From contig VXMM01000039.1 in assembly GCA_009841105.1 (NCBI GenBank), forward strand, positions 1-64,000: a DNA stretch of 64,000 nucleotides. Direction: 5' to 3'. This stretch comes from Acidimicrobiia bacterium. Lineage in GTDB: Bacteria > Actinomycetota > Acidimicrobiia > Spongiisociales > Spongiisociaceae. Shown here piece by piece: positions 16,844 through 25,795 of this stretch (the first letter of the stretch is position 1; each line of letters begins with the position of its first letter). The translations under genes and the position numbers were made by a program. Below the pieces are notes generated by a model. The model saw nothing but the letters and a program-made list of their open reading frames with translations. It made no database searches and was not told the DNA's origin.

Positions 16844-19057
16844 TCAAGACTTGAAGAGCCATTCCACCTCGTCCCCCAGCAGCACCCTGACCTCTTCCCG
16901 GATATCCGGATGCCGGTCCAGCCCCGGGTCACAGTCCACCAGGTCGAACGCCTCCTGTCTCGCCGCCGACAGCTCCGCTACATCGGCCAGGATGTCGGCG
17001 ATCCGCAGGTCCGAGAAGCCCGACTGCCGAGCCCCGAACACCGTGCCATGGCCCCGGATCCGGAGGTCTTCCTCAGCCAGCCGGTAGCCGTCCGACATGG
17101 CGACCATGGCGCTGATCCGCGCCGCCCCCTCCTTAGTGGTGGGATCGGCCAGCAGCACGCACTGGGCCGGTTGGGCGCCTCGCCCCACCCGTCCCCGCAA
17201 CTGGTGGAGCTGGCTCAAGCCGAACCGGTCGGCGTCACGGATGACCATGATGGTCGCGTTGGGCACGTCCACCCCCACCTCGATGACGGTCGTGGCCACC
17301 AGCACATCCACTTCTCCGGACCGGAACCCGTCCATCACGTTCCGCTTCTCCTCAGACCGCATCTGGCCGTGAAGCAGGCCAAGGCGGAGGTCCGGGAACA
17401 CCCCGCGCAGCCGCCGGTACTCGGCGATCGCCGAGGCGGCCTCTACCCGATCGGAGTCCTCCACCAGCGGGCAGACCACGAAGGCCTGGCGCCCCTTCTC
17501 CACCTCGTCCCGGATGGCCTGGTGAGCCCGCTCCAGCTCGTCGCCCACCGCGGAGACGGTCCAGGTCCTGATCCGCTTGCGACCCGCCGGCATCTCGTCC
17601 AGCGCGGAGACGTCGAGTGCGCCGTACAGGGTCATCGACAGGGTCCGGGGAATGGGGGTGGCGGTCATGATCAGCAGATCAGGATCCGCTCCCTCCGCCT
17701 TCTCCTTGAGCTTCACCCGCTGGTGAACCCCGAACCGGTGCTGCTCGTCCACCACCGCCGCTCCCAGCCTGGCGAACCGCACACCCTCCTGGATCAGCGC
17801 GTGCGTGCCGATGACGATGTCTACCTCCCCGCCTGCTATGTCCGCGAGCAAGCGCGCACGGCCCGGCCGATCCCGTGAATTGGTATCGGTGCGGCTTCCT
17901 GTCAGGAGCGCCACCCCGATCCGGGGACGATCCGGATCGTCCTGGGCCGGGTCGAACAGGGACCGGGGATCGGCAAAGCGCGGCGCCATGCGCGCCTCGG
18001 AGAGGAGCCGGGTGACACCCTCGTAGTGCTGCTCCGCCAGCACCTCGGTGGGCGCCATAATGGCGGCCTGGTACCCGCTCTGGACACCTACCAGCAACGC
18101 CGCTACAGCCACCACGGTCTTGCCCGAACCGACTTCGCCGTGGAGCAGGCGGTGCATCGGCACCGGCGCCGCCATGTCCACCCCGATCTCGTCGATCACC
18201 CGCCGCTGGGCGCCGGTAGGCAAGAACGGGAGGCCATCGATGAAGCGCTCCACCAGGTCCGGTGCCGGATGGATCCGGTGCGCGATGCCGACCGACTCCG
18301 TCTCCTTGTGCTTCCTCGTCATCGCCAGCGCCACCTCGTGGCGGAAGAACTCGTCGAACACCAGCCGGCGGCGGGCGGCGCCCACCTCGGCCAGGGATTC
18401 CGGGAAGTGTATGGAGTTGATGGCCTCCTCCCGTGGAACGAGCTCATGCCGCTCGATCATGGCCACGGGTAGCGGATCAAGAATCGGGCGGGACCGCTGC
18501 AGAGCGTTGTGAACGGCCAGCCGGAGAACTCCGGTGCCGATCGAACCGATGGTCCGGTAGACCGGAACCACCCGGCCCACCGCCAGGTTGTCAGGTCCGG
18601 AGTCCAGCACGTCCAGTGCAGGCGAGTTGATCTGCAACCGGCCTCTGTAGCGGTCGATCCTGCCCGAGAGTGCCACCTCGATCCCGCGCTCGAGCCGCCG
18701 GACCAGGTACTCCTGGTTGAACCACACCGCCTTGATGGACCCGCGGTCATCGCTGACGGTGGCCTCAACGATCGCCATCCGGCGGCGAGGACGCCGTACC
18801 GCCACCCGTTCCACTTTCCCGATGACGGTGGCTTGTTCCCCCACCGTCAGCTCGTTGATGGCCAACCGGCGGGACCGGTCGATGTGGCGGCGCGGTGCGT
18901 ACAGGAGCAGGTCCGTGACCGATCGTATGCCCGATCCCTTCAGCGCCGCGGCGCGCTTCCCGCGGATCCACTTGACCCGACCCACATCGACCCCGTGCAG
19001 GTAGGCAAGGCTCCTGACAGGCGAAGCCGGGGAGGGATGGTCGGGCGTGGGCACCAT
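16844..19057 (-). CDS. recG: ATP-dependent DNA helicase RecG
   Basis: Branch-migration helicase acting on stalled forks and Holliday junctions, ~737 residues. The N-terminal wedge/OB domain (LLLYAPRRHIDRSR, then ATVIGKVERVAV) precedes the helicase core: Walker A LLHGEVGSGKTVVA, DEXH box VVDEQHRFGVHQR, MTATPIPRTLSM, and motifs V/VI in VATTVIEVGVDVPNAT and QLRGRVGRG. I prefer the ATG at 19057; upstream ATG (19093) and GTG (19126) codons are in frame, but the last lies inside the divergent promoter of the next gene. A minus-strand TATGGT around 19091-19096 could be its -10 box. Confidence 0.95.
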   Translation of the reverse strand: MVPTPDHPSPASPVRSLAYLHGVDVGRVKWIRGKRAAALKGSGIRSVTDLLLYAPRRHIDRSRRLAINELTVGEQATVIGKVERVAVRRPRRRMAIVEATVSDDRGSIKAVWFNQEYLVRRLERGIEVALSGRIDRYRGRLQINSPALDVLDSGPDNLAVGRVVPVYRTIGSIGTGVLRLAVHNALQRSRPILDPLPVAMIERHELVPREEAINSIHFPESLAEVGAARRRLVFDEFFRHEVALAMTRKHKETESVGIAHRIHPAPDLVERFIDGLPFLPTGAQRRVIDEIGVDMAAPVPMHRLLHGEVGSGKTVVAVAALLVGVQSGYQAAIMAPTEVLAEQHYEGVTRLLSEARMAPRFADPRSLFDPAQDDPDRPRIGVALLTGSRTDTNSRDRPGRARLLADIAGGEVDIVIGTHALIQEGVRFARLGAAVVDEQHRFGVHQRVKLKEKAEGADPDLLIMTATPIPRTLSMTLYGALDVSALDEMPAGRKRIRTWTVSAVGDELERAHQAIRDEVEKGRQAFVVCPLVEDSDRVEAASAIAEYRRLRGVFPDLRLGLLHGQMRSEEKRNVMDGFRSGEVDVLVATTVIEVGVDVPNATIMVIRDADRFGLSQLHQLRGRVGRGAQPAQCVLLADPTTKEGAARISAMVAMSDGYRLAEEDLRIRGHGTVFGARQSGFSDLRIADILADVAELSAARQEAFDLVDCDPGLDRHPDIREEVRVLLGDEVEWLFKS

Positions 19058-19121
19058 GCCGGCCAAGAATACGGCAAGGAGACCCCAGACCATACCAACC
19101 GGGCACTCCGGCGCAGACGGG

Positions 19122-19127
19122 TACACT
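19122..19127 (+). promoter_or_regulatory. Probable leaderless -10 element (TACACT) of the cold-shock-like gene
   Basis: TACACT is separated from the ATG at 19135 by seven bases, so transcription would start at or next to the start codon. No Shine-Dalgarno is present. Confidence 0.45.
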
Positions 19128-19134
19128 GCCGCTC

Positions 19135-19347
19135 ATGCAAGGCGTGGTCAAGATCTACGACCCGAACACCGGCGCCGGCGTCGTGGTGCTCGACCACGAC
19201 CGCAGCGAGGTCTACCTGCGGGCCGGATCGCTGGCAGGAAGCGTCTTCCGCCTGCTACGGCAGGGTCAGCGGATCATCTTCGATTTGGAGGAGGCGGACG
19301 GTCTCCGGTTCGTCCACTCGGTGCGTATGGGCTCGGACGGCCGCTAG
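19135..19347 (+). CDS. Diverged cold-shock-domain-like small protein
   Basis: A 70-residue protein whose length and layout follow a single cold-shock (OB-fold) domain: MQGVVKIYDPNTGAGVVV aligns with the MxGTVKWFNxxKGFGFI opening, EVYLRAGSLAG with DVFVHxSAI, and LLRQGQRIIFDLEEADG with LxEGQxVxFEVExG. The RNA-contacting aromatics of RNP1 and RNP2 are gone (GFGFI reads GAGVVV, VFVH reads VYLR). Nucleic-acid binding is therefore doubtful, and the fold assignment itself is inferred from pattern, not from a search. It is divergent from recG and probably leaderless. Confidence 0.6.
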   Translation: MQGVVKIYDPNTGAGVVVLDHDRSEVYLRAGSLAGSVFRLLRQGQRIIFDLEEADGLRFVHSVRMGSDGR

Positions 19348-19398
19348 CCCTAGGAGTGGGGCTGGGTCACCCCTCTGTCCGGACACCCGCAGACTCGG

Positions 19399-19404
19399 TA
19401 TAGT
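19399..19404 (+). promoter_or_regulatory. Possible -10 hexamer (TATAGT)
   Basis: TATAGT lies ~30 bases before the GTG of the AsnC-type gene, which has its own GGAGAGGA ribosome-binding site. This fits a conventional leadered promoter. Confidence 0.35.
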
Positions 19405-19433
19405 CCCATCCAAGTGACACGGAGAGGAGCAAC

Positions 19434-19667
19434 GTGGTCGAGGCATACGTCCTCATCCAGACCGAAGTAGGCAAGGCCAAGCAGGTCGTGGAAGAAGTCC
19501 GCCTGATAGACGGCGTGTCCCAGGCCGACGACGTAACCGGACCGTACGACATCGTGGTCAGGGCCGGAGCCGAGGATGTGGATGGGCTGGGGAGGCTGGT
19601 CGTTGCCCGGATCCAGTCGATCCCCGGCATCACCCGGACCCTCACCTGCCCGGTCATAAATCTCTAG
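19434..19667 (+). CDS. Stand-alone AsnC/Lrp ligand-binding (RAM) domain protein
   Basis: A 77-residue protein consisting only of the effector-binding domain of Lrp/AsnC regulators: VEAYVLIQTEVGKAKQVVEE, then GVSQADDVTGPYDIVVRAGAED, then RIQSIPGITRTLTCPVI. The DNA-binding helix-turn-helix is absent. Stand-alone RAM proteins form oligomeric rings that can bind amino acids or modulate full-length relatives; which applies here is unknown. Start is GTG with GGAGAGGA upstream. The gene converges on ddl. Confidence 0.85.
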   Translation: MVEAYVLIQTEVGKAKQVVEEVRLIDGVSQADDVTGPYDIVVRAGAEDVDGLGRLVVARIQSIPGITRTLTCPVINL

Positions 19668-19670
19668 CTA

Positions 19671-19712
19671 TTAGTTTGTCAGTAGTTAGCAACTAGTAAC
19701 TATAAACTAGGG
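19671..19712. repeat. 7-bp-periodic intergenic repeat (copy H1), also a symmetric hairpin
   Basis: Six consecutive 7-mers (TTAGTTT, GTCAGTA, GTTAGCA, ACTAGTA, ACTATAA, ACTAGGG) fill the gap between the convergent AsnC-type gene and ddl. TAGTT-AGC-AACTA and the outer TAGTTT/AAACTA make a symmetric hairpin that could end transcription from both sides. AT content is far above the window average. Confidence 0.6.
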
Positions 19713-19714
19713 AA

Positions 19715-20791
19715 TTAACCTAGCTTCCTGGAGATGGCTGCCGCTCCTCGCAGGGCCGTTCCGTCGGCTCCGGCCACCGAGAACCGGCGGGGAACGGAGA
19801 CCTCCAACTCGGCAACCAGGTCGAGAACCAGTTGCTGCCGGCTGATGGGCGGGTCCACCCACAGGTAGAGCGAGAGGCTGCCGGGGATGGTGTTCACCTC
19901 GTTGACCCACAACTCGCCGTCCCTCTCCAGGAAGTCGATCCGAGCCATCGACCGGATCCCGGTCAACTCGGTGACCCGCCGGGCCATCGACCGGATCCGT
20001 TCCTCGACTTCTCCGGGAAGGCTCGCCGGCAGTTCACGGGCCGACCCCTCGATACCTCCTCCTGACAGGTACTTCTCCTGGTAGTCGTAGAACTGCTCGC
20101 TGACCGGCGCCTCGATGGCGGACAATTCCAGCCCCGGATAGGTCCGTACCGCCACGTTGAGATCCCGCCCGCCCTCGAGGTAGGGCTCGATCACGGCGCC
20201 CCTGTCCAGGTGCGGTGAGGACCGGAGGAGGGCTACGGCGGTCTCGTAATCGCTCACCACCTCGATGCCGATCGAGGACCCGCCGAAGCGGGGCTTGACG
20301 ATGTAGGGGGGAGGGAAGTCGGGAGGACCACCGGTACCCACCGGCACCCGAGGCAGGCAGGGTAACCCGGACGCGGTCATCAAAGCCCCGAAGGTCAGCT
20401 TGTCCATCAGCAGGTTGGAGCCCGCCGCATCCGGTCCCGAGTAGCGGATCCCGGCCAGGTCCAGAGCACCCTGCAAGGTCCCGTCCTCTCCCGGGCCGCC
20501 GTGACAGCACACCAGCACCGTATCGACATTCAAGCGGCGCCGCTTCAGGAACCATCCCCCCTGCGGTCGGGCCTCGAACCGCAGCTCCCGAGCCTTCGGA
20601 GGAAGCCCGGTCGCGTAGTCAGCGGCCTCGCCGTCCGCTGCCACAGAGTGCCAACTACCCGTCTTCGACCAGTAGAGGACCAGCGGATCGGCACCGGCCT
20701 CCGCCAGCAGCCGGGCGGCCTGCAACCCGGTCAGCACACTGATGTCATGCTCGGGCGACGGACCTCCAAATACCACCGCCGGATTGGCCAT
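19715..20791 (-). CDS. ddl: D-alanine--D-alanine ligase
   Basis: ATP-grasp ligase that makes the D-Ala-D-Ala end of the peptidoglycan stem peptide; 358 residues. The N-terminal VVFGGPSPEHDISVLTG is the standard Ddl opening. VLVCCHGGPGEDGTLQG, IVKPRFGGSSIGIEVV, the LSGGGIEGSAREL region and the metal-binding IDFLERDGELWVNEVNTIPG follow. The late position of the E-x-N in NEVNTIPG is typical. Ddl catalytic residues Glu and Ser are retained (PEHDISV, GGSSIG). ATG start; no obvious operon partner. Confidence 0.93.
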   Translation of the reverse strand: MANPAVVFGGPSPEHDISVLTGLQAARLLAEAGADPLVLYWSKTGSWHSVAADGEAADYATGLPPKARELRFEARPQGGWFLKRRRLNVDTVLVCCHGGPGEDGTLQGALDLAGIRYSGPDAAGSNLLMDKLTFGALMTASGLPCLPRVPVGTGGPPDFPPPYIVKPRFGGSSIGIEVVSDYETAVALLRSSPHLDRGAVIEPYLEGGRDLNVAVRTYPGLELSAIEAPVSEQFYDYQEKYLSGGGIEGSARELPASLPGEVEERIRSMARRVTELTGIRSMARIDFLERDGELWVNEVNTIPGSLSLYLWVDPPISRQQLVLDLVAELEVSVPRRFSVAGADGTALRGAAAISRKLG

Positions 20792-20998
20792 CGGCTACAC
20801 CTCCCGGACCGCAGAGCTGCCGTCGCCCTCCCCATCGGGCAGGACCGTGTGCAAGGCTAGTAATGACCATCGATCGCAAGATACCGGGGTACTTCGCGCC
20901 CCTCCGGAGTCATGCGGAGGAGATTCCCGGTTTCCAGCGGGCTCGATCATCACCGCTCCGATACGCGGAACGGTTCCCCCGGTCACCAGGTGTCGGGC

Positions 20999-21004
20999 TA
21001 TCAT
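20999..21004 (+). promoter_or_regulatory. Possible -10 hexamer (TATCAT) for the aminotransferase gene
   Basis: TATCAT lies ~57 bases upstream of the aminotransferase ATG, which has GGGGGAG as ribosome-binding site. The remaining gap back to ddl (about 200 bases) shows no other feature. Confidence 0.35.
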
Positions 21005-21061
21005 TCCCGGCGGCCCTCGTCCAGGGCATGATCTACCACCGCGACCGTTGGGGGAGTACCC

Positions 21062-22312
21062 ATGGCTACCAAGTTCTGGCATCCGTTCGCGGACATGCGG
21101 GCTGTGCTCAGGAGCGAGCTGGTGATAGCGCGCGGCGAGGGTTGCTACGTGTGGGACGACTCGGGGAAGCGGTACCTCGACGCCGCCGCCAGCCTGTGGT
21201 ATTGCAATATCGGGCACGGGCGCGCCGAGATCGCCGCAGCGGTCGCCGGCCAGATTCGCACCCTCGAGGCCTACTCGACCTTCGGCGACCTCACCTCGCC
21301 TCCGGTCAACGAGCTGACCGACCGGCTCTCGATGATCGCGCCGGTTCCCGGCAGCGTGAGCTTCCTCACCAGCGGCGGATCAGACTCAGTGGACACCGCC
21401 ATCAAGCTGGCCCGCCGTTACCACACCGCCATGGGGCGGTCCGACCGCACCTTCGTGCTGAGCCGGTCACGGGCCTACCACGGGATGCACACCGCCGGCA
21501 CCAGCATCGCCGGTATAGCCGCCAACAACGACGGATACGGCAAGCTACTGACCGACACCGCCCTGGTCGAGTGGGACTCGCACGACTCCCTGCTGGACGC
21601 CATCGAGCGGATCGGCGCCGAACGCATCGCGGCGTTCATCTGCGAGCCGATCATCGGCGCGGGCGGCGTCCTCGCTCCCCCGCCCGGCTACCTGGAGAAG
21701 GTGAGGGGCATCTGCCGGGACACCGGCATCCTGTTCATCGCCGATGAGGTGATCACCGGCTTCGGGCGCACGGGCATGTGGTTCGCTAGCCAGCGCTGGA
21801 ACCTGGAGCCAGACCTGGTCACCTGCGCCAAGGGCATAACCTCGGGCTACCTCCCCCTCGGCGCGGTGATAGCGGCTCCCCACATAGCTGAGCCGTGGTT
21901 CGAGGGGGACGCGGGTCTGTGGCGGCACGGCTACACCTACACGGGGCATACCACCGTGGCGGCAGCCGCCATCGCCAACCTCGACATAATCCAGCGTGAG
22001 AACCTGCTGGCGGAGGCGAGCCGGCTGGAGTCTCAGCTCGCGGCCGGGTTGGGCCCGCTGGCCGATCACGAACTGGTCAGCGAGGTCAGGTGCGGGGTCG
22101 CCGCTCTGGCAGCCATCCAGTTGGCGCCCGAGGCGTTTGCCGAGAACCCGCAGCTACCCGACCAGATAAACGGCGCGCTGCGCAAGCACGGGGTGTTGAC
22201 CCGGGTCCTTTTCGGGAACGCCATACAGGTCTCCCCGCCCTTCGTGATGACGGAGAGCCAGGTGACCGAGCTGGCCGACGCCGTGCGAGCGAGCCTCGAC
22301 GACGTCGCTTAA
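21062..22312 (+). CDS. Class III (omega-type) PLP-dependent aminotransferase
   Basis: A 416-residue fold-type I class III aminotransferase. The N-terminal FWHPFADM resembles BioA-like and beta-alanine:pyruvate aminotransferases. LDAAASLWYCNIGHG, FLTSGGSDSVDTAIKLAR, SRAYHGMHTAGTS, FICEPIIGAGGVLAPP, FIADEVITGFGRTG and the PLP-lysine region LVTCAKGITSGYLPLGAV follow in the canonical order. Substrate is not readable: beta-alanine, GABA, taurine or polyamines are all possible. No biotin genes flank it, although bioY lies 10 kb away, so BioA is unlikely. It is flanked by unrelated genes on the opposite strand. Confidence 0.85.
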   Translation: MATKFWHPFADMRAVLRSELVIARGEGCYVWDDSGKRYLDAAASLWYCNIGHGRAEIAAAVAGQIRTLEAYSTFGDLTSPPVNELTDRLSMIAPVPGSVSFLTSGGSDSVDTAIKLARRYHTAMGRSDRTFVLSRSRAYHGMHTAGTSIAGIAANNDGYGKLLTDTALVEWDSHDSLLDAIERIGAERIAAFICEPIIGAGGVLAPPPGYLEKVRGICRDTGILFIADEVITGFGRTGMWFASQRWNLEPDLVTCAKGITSGYLPLGAVIAAPHIAEPWFEGDAGLWRHGYTYTGHTTVAAAAIANLDIIQRENLLAEASRLESQLAAGLGPLADHELVSEVRCGVAALAAIQLAPEAFAENPQLPDQINGALRKHGVLTRVLFGNAIQVSPPFVMTESQVTELADAVRASLDDVA

Positions 22313-22361
22313 TTCCGAGGACTAGTCCGGCACCCACGGGGGCTCGCGTCCCGTCCCTGCG

Positions 22362-23249
22362 TCATCCGCTGACGCTGAGGGTTACCACGCCTAGGACGGT
22401 CAGGGCGGCGCCAGCCACAACCCTCCAGGTCAGTTTCTCCAGGTCTCTCAGGAACAAGGCTGAGAAGAACACCACGATCAGCGGCTGGGACATGATGATC
22501 GGACCTACCACCGACACGTCTCCCCCCTCCAGCGCCCGGAATACTGCCAGCACGCCCAGGCCGGCCAGGAGCCCGGTCGGAATGAACCACTGCCATCCCG
22601 GCTCCAGGCGGACCGTGGCTCGTAGGCGGGGCGTCAGAGCCAGGATGACCGTCCAGAGCAGGATGATCGTGATGGTACCGCTCACCGCGCCGAAGGCGGG
22701 ATGAGGGGTCTCCTCCATGCCCAGCTTGCGGAGGAGATCCGAGGACGCGAACGAGATTCCCCCGAGTACGGGTAGGAGGTAGGCCCACCGCCCTGCCCTG
22801 GCGGATGGCCGGACGGCGGGAGACTGGTGGGCCGCCGCCTGCCCCCGCACCAGCACGGTGATACCGCCTGCGATGGCGAGCGCCCCGACGATCCGCCCGA
22901 CGGTCACCGGCTCGGCTAGCAGGATCCATCCCCCCACCAGGGCCAGTGCCGGATAGGTAGCCGTCTGGAGGGGCGTGGCGGTGGAAGGGCCGATCAGCCT
23001 CACCGCGAAGATGAAGGCAGTCCGGCCCACCCCTTCTCCCACGATTCCGCCGGCCACGAAGAACAGGATCCCCCGCAGGGTCAACGCGGCGGGGGGATCG
23101 GCCAGGGTGAAGACGCCGGTGACTACAGCACCGACCGGCAGCGACACCATCAGGCCGGTCATCAGGCTGTTGGAGCGGAAACCCCTCGTGACCGTGATGG
23201 CAAGGGCCGAGAAGCTCGCCGCAGCCAGCAGGGCGAAGACTACAGGCAC
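22362..23249 (-). CDS. EamA/DMT-family permease
   Basis: A 295-residue inner-membrane protein with ten predicted helices in two EamA repeats (residues ~1-130 and ~150-293), each ending in the typical sequence (LVGGWILLAEPVTVGRIVGALAI and IVVFFSALFLRDLEKLTWRVVAGAAL). Family members export or exchange metabolites such as amino acids or nucleotides; the substrate is not inferable. Start is GTG. It converges with the aminotransferase and is tandem after ppsA. Confidence 0.85.
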   Translation of the reverse strand: MPVVFALLAAASFSALAITVTRGFRSNSLMTGLMVSLPVGAVVTGVFTLADPPAALTLRGILFFVAGGIVGEGVGRTAFIFAVRLIGPSTATPLQTATYPALALVGGWILLAEPVTVGRIVGALAIAGGITVLVRGQAAAHQSPAVRPSARAGRWAYLLPVLGGISFASSDLLRKLGMEETPHPAFGAVSGTITIILLWTVILALTPRLRATVRLEPGWQWFIPTGLLAGLGVLAVFRALEGGDVSVVGPIIMSQPLIVVFFSALFLRDLEKLTWRVVAGAALTVLGVVTLSVSG

Positions 23250-23371
23250 GATGGGTCAAGAACTGGCGCGGGTCTGCGCCCCTGGCCGCGGGGCGATCCC
23301 GGGAGCATCAGAGAAGCCTGGTGGTAGCCGTCAGGACGCGGTCGCTCAAACGCCGGCGCCCGGGCACTACC

Positions 23372-25729
23372 TCAGGCCTCCTGGCCGGACAGGTACATCC
23401 AGGTCTCGACAACCGTGTCAGGATTCAACGAAACGCTCTCGAGTCCCACATCCACCAGCCAGGCCGCGAAGTCCGGATAGTCGGAGGGCGCCTGACCGCA
23501 GATCCCTATGTACTTACCGGCATCGTGGCACGCCCTTACCGCCAGCTGGATCAGCTCCTTGATCGCCGGGTCACGCTCGTCGAACATGCCGGCTACCAGG
23601 GCGGAGTCGCGATCCAACGCCAGGCACAACTGGGCCAGGTCGTTCGATCCGATCGAGAAGCCGTCGAAGAACTCCAGGAACTCCGAAGCGAGCAGGGCGT
23701 TGGAAGGTATCTCGCACATCATGATGATCCGCAGCCCGTTCTCCCCGCGACGCAGGCCGTTGCGGGCCAGCACCTCCACCACGCTGGAGGCCTCCTCCAC
23801 GGTCCGGACGAATGGAACCATGACCTCGATATTGTCGAGCCCCAGCTCGTTCCGCACCCGCCGGATCGCCTCGCACTCGAGCTCGAACACGTCGGCAAAC
23901 TCCGAGGAACGGTAACGGGATGCTCCCCGGAACCCGAGCATCGGGTTCTCCTCGGTGGGTTCGTACCGGGTCCCGCCCAGCAGATGGGCGTACTCGTTCG
24001 ACTTGAAGTCGGACAGGCGGACGATCACCGGCTTGGGGTGGAAGCCGAGAGCCAGCGTCGCGATCCCCTCCATCAGCTTCGTGATGAAGAACGACCGGGG
24101 ATCCTCGTATCCGGAGATGCGTTCCTCGATGCCGGCGCGGACATCGCCGGGCACATCCGGGTAGTCGAGCAACGCCTTCGGGTGGACTCCGATGGCGTTG
24201 TTGATGATGAACTCCATCCTGGCGAGCCCCACGCCGTGGTTGGGGATCCGGCTGAAGCCGAAGGCACGGGAGGGATTCCCGACATTCATCATTACCTTGG
24301 TGGGTGGTTCCGGCATGCGATCCAGTTGAACCACCTCGGTCCGGAACGGTACGGCTCCCTCGTAGACCCTCCCGATCTCACCCTGGGCGCACGAGACGGT
24401 GACCTCTGCACCATCCTCCAGCCGCCGGGTGGCGTTCCCGGACCCCACCACCGCCGGAACTCCCAATTCCCGAGCGATGATGGCGGCGTGGCAGGTGCGG
24501 CCCCCACGGTTGGTCACGATGGCGGAAGCCCGTTGCATGGCGGGCTCCCAATCCGGGTCGGTCATGTCCGCGACTAGGACATCGCCCTCGTCGACCCGGT
24601 ACATGTCGCGGGGAGAGTGGACGACCCTCACCGCGCCGGCTCCGATCCGCTGGCCCACACTGCGGCCCGTCACCAGCACGGGGCCACTGCCCTCCAGCCG
24701 GAACCGGGTAAGGACTGCCTGGCTCTCCCGGCTCCGCACTGTCTCCGGCCGCGCCTGAACGATGTAGAGGTGACCGTCATTGGTGTCCTTCGCCCATTCG
24801 ACGTCCATCGGGCGTCCGTAGTAGTCCTCGATGGCCACGGCCTGGCGGGCCAGCTCCTCGATCGCCGCGTCGCTGAGGCAGAACCGCCGCTGGTCGGCCA
24901 GGGGCACGTCCTCGACCTCGACCTCCGACCCTCGCAACTCCCCGAACACCATCTGCTGCGTCTTGGTTCCGAGCGTCCGGGAGATCACCGCCGGCCGGCC
25001 GGCGGCCAGGTTCCGCTTGGCGACATAGAACTCGTCGGGGTTTATGCCTCCCTGGACCAGGAGCTCGCCCAGCCCGTAGGCGCCGGTGATGAACACCACC
25101 CCGTCGAATCCGCTCTCCGTGTCGATGGTGAACACAACCCCGGACGCGGCGCTGCGCACCATCCTCTGGACGCCCGCGGAGATGGCGACCCGGCTCTCGT
25201 CGTAACCGCCCCGGATCCGGTAGCTGAGCGCCCGGTGGCTGAAGAGGGAGGCAAAGACATCCCGGACCGCCCTGACCACCCGGTCGGCACCCTGCACACC
25301 GAGGTAAGTGTCCTGGAGGCCGGCGAAGGAAGCATCCGGTAGGTCCTCGGCGGTGGCGGACGAGCGTACCGCCACCACGGACCCGCCCGGCTCGGCGCCC
25401 AGGCTCTCGTAGGCAACGCCGATCTCGTCGATCAACCGTTCGGGAACCGGCGCGCCAGCCACCCAGCGCCGGATGTCCTCTCCGGCGTCGCGCAACGCGG
25501 CCGGGTCATCCTTGCCGGCCTCGAGCAGGCGCCGGTCGACGCGGCCCTGCAGTCCCGACTCGCTCATGAACAGCCGGAACGCGTCCACGGTGGTCGCGAA
25601 GCCGTTGGGCACGATCACGCCCAACGACCCCAGATTGGAGTACATCTCCCCGAGCGAGGCGTTCTTGCCCCCCACCAGCGGAACGTCCCTGAGGGAGACA
25701 TCCCCGAACCACCTGATCAGCCCCGTCAT
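23372..25729 (-). CDS. ppsA: Phosphoenolpyruvate synthase
   Basis: Converts pyruvate and ATP to PEP, AMP and phosphate for gluconeogenesis; 785 residues. Domain order: ATP-grasp N-terminal part ([35 protein letters not shown]), the swivelling phosphohistidine domain ([23 protein letters not shown], catalytic His in TCHAAI) and the C-terminal PEP/pyruvate TIM barrel ([50 protein letters not shown]). Start ATG has GGGAGG nearby and a minus-strand TATGAT lies about 30 nt upstream. The ending is short but complete for the family. Confidence 0.95.
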   Translation of the reverse strand: MTGLIRWFGDVSLRDVPLVGGKNASLGEMYSNLGSLGVIVPNGFATTVDAFRLFMSESGLQGRVDRRLLEAGKDDPAALRDAGEDIRRWVAGAPVPERLIDEIGVAYESLGAEPGGSVVAVRSSATAEDLPDASFAGLQDTYLGVQGADRVVRAVRDVFASLFSHRALSYRIRGGYDESRVAISAGVQRMVRSAASGVVFTIDTESGFDGVVFITGAYGLGELLVQGGINPDEFYVAKRNLAAGRPAVISRTLGTKTQQMVFGELRGSEVEVEDVPLADQRRFCLSDAAIEELARQAVAIEDYYGRPMDVEWAKDTNDGHLYIVQARPETVRSRESQAVLTRFRLEGSGPVLVTGRSVGQRIGAGAVRVVHSPRDMYRVDEGDVLVADMTDPDWEPAMQRASAIVTNRGGRTCHAAIIARELGVPAVVGSGNATRRLEDGAEVTVSCAQGEIGRVYEGAVPFRTEVVQLDRMPEPPTKVMMNVGNPSRAFGFSRIPNHGVGLARMEFIINNAIGVHPKALLDYPDVPGDVRAGIEERISGYEDPRSFFITKLMEGIATLALGFHPKPVIVRLSDFKSNEYAHLLGGTRYEPTEENPMLGFRGASRYRSSEFADVFELECEAIRRVRNELGLDNIEVMVPFVRTVEEASSVVEVLARNGLRRGENGLRIIMMCEIPSNALLASEFLEFFDGFSIGSNDLAQLCLALDRDSALVAGMFDERDPAIKELIQLAVRACHDAGKYIGICGQAPSDYPDFAAWLVDVGLESVSLNPDTVVETWMYLSGQEA

Positions 25730-25795
25730 CCACCGCCTCCCGGGGTCGCGGGCCGTCTATCATAGGATCGGCGGACTCGACCTACGGTCAGTTGC

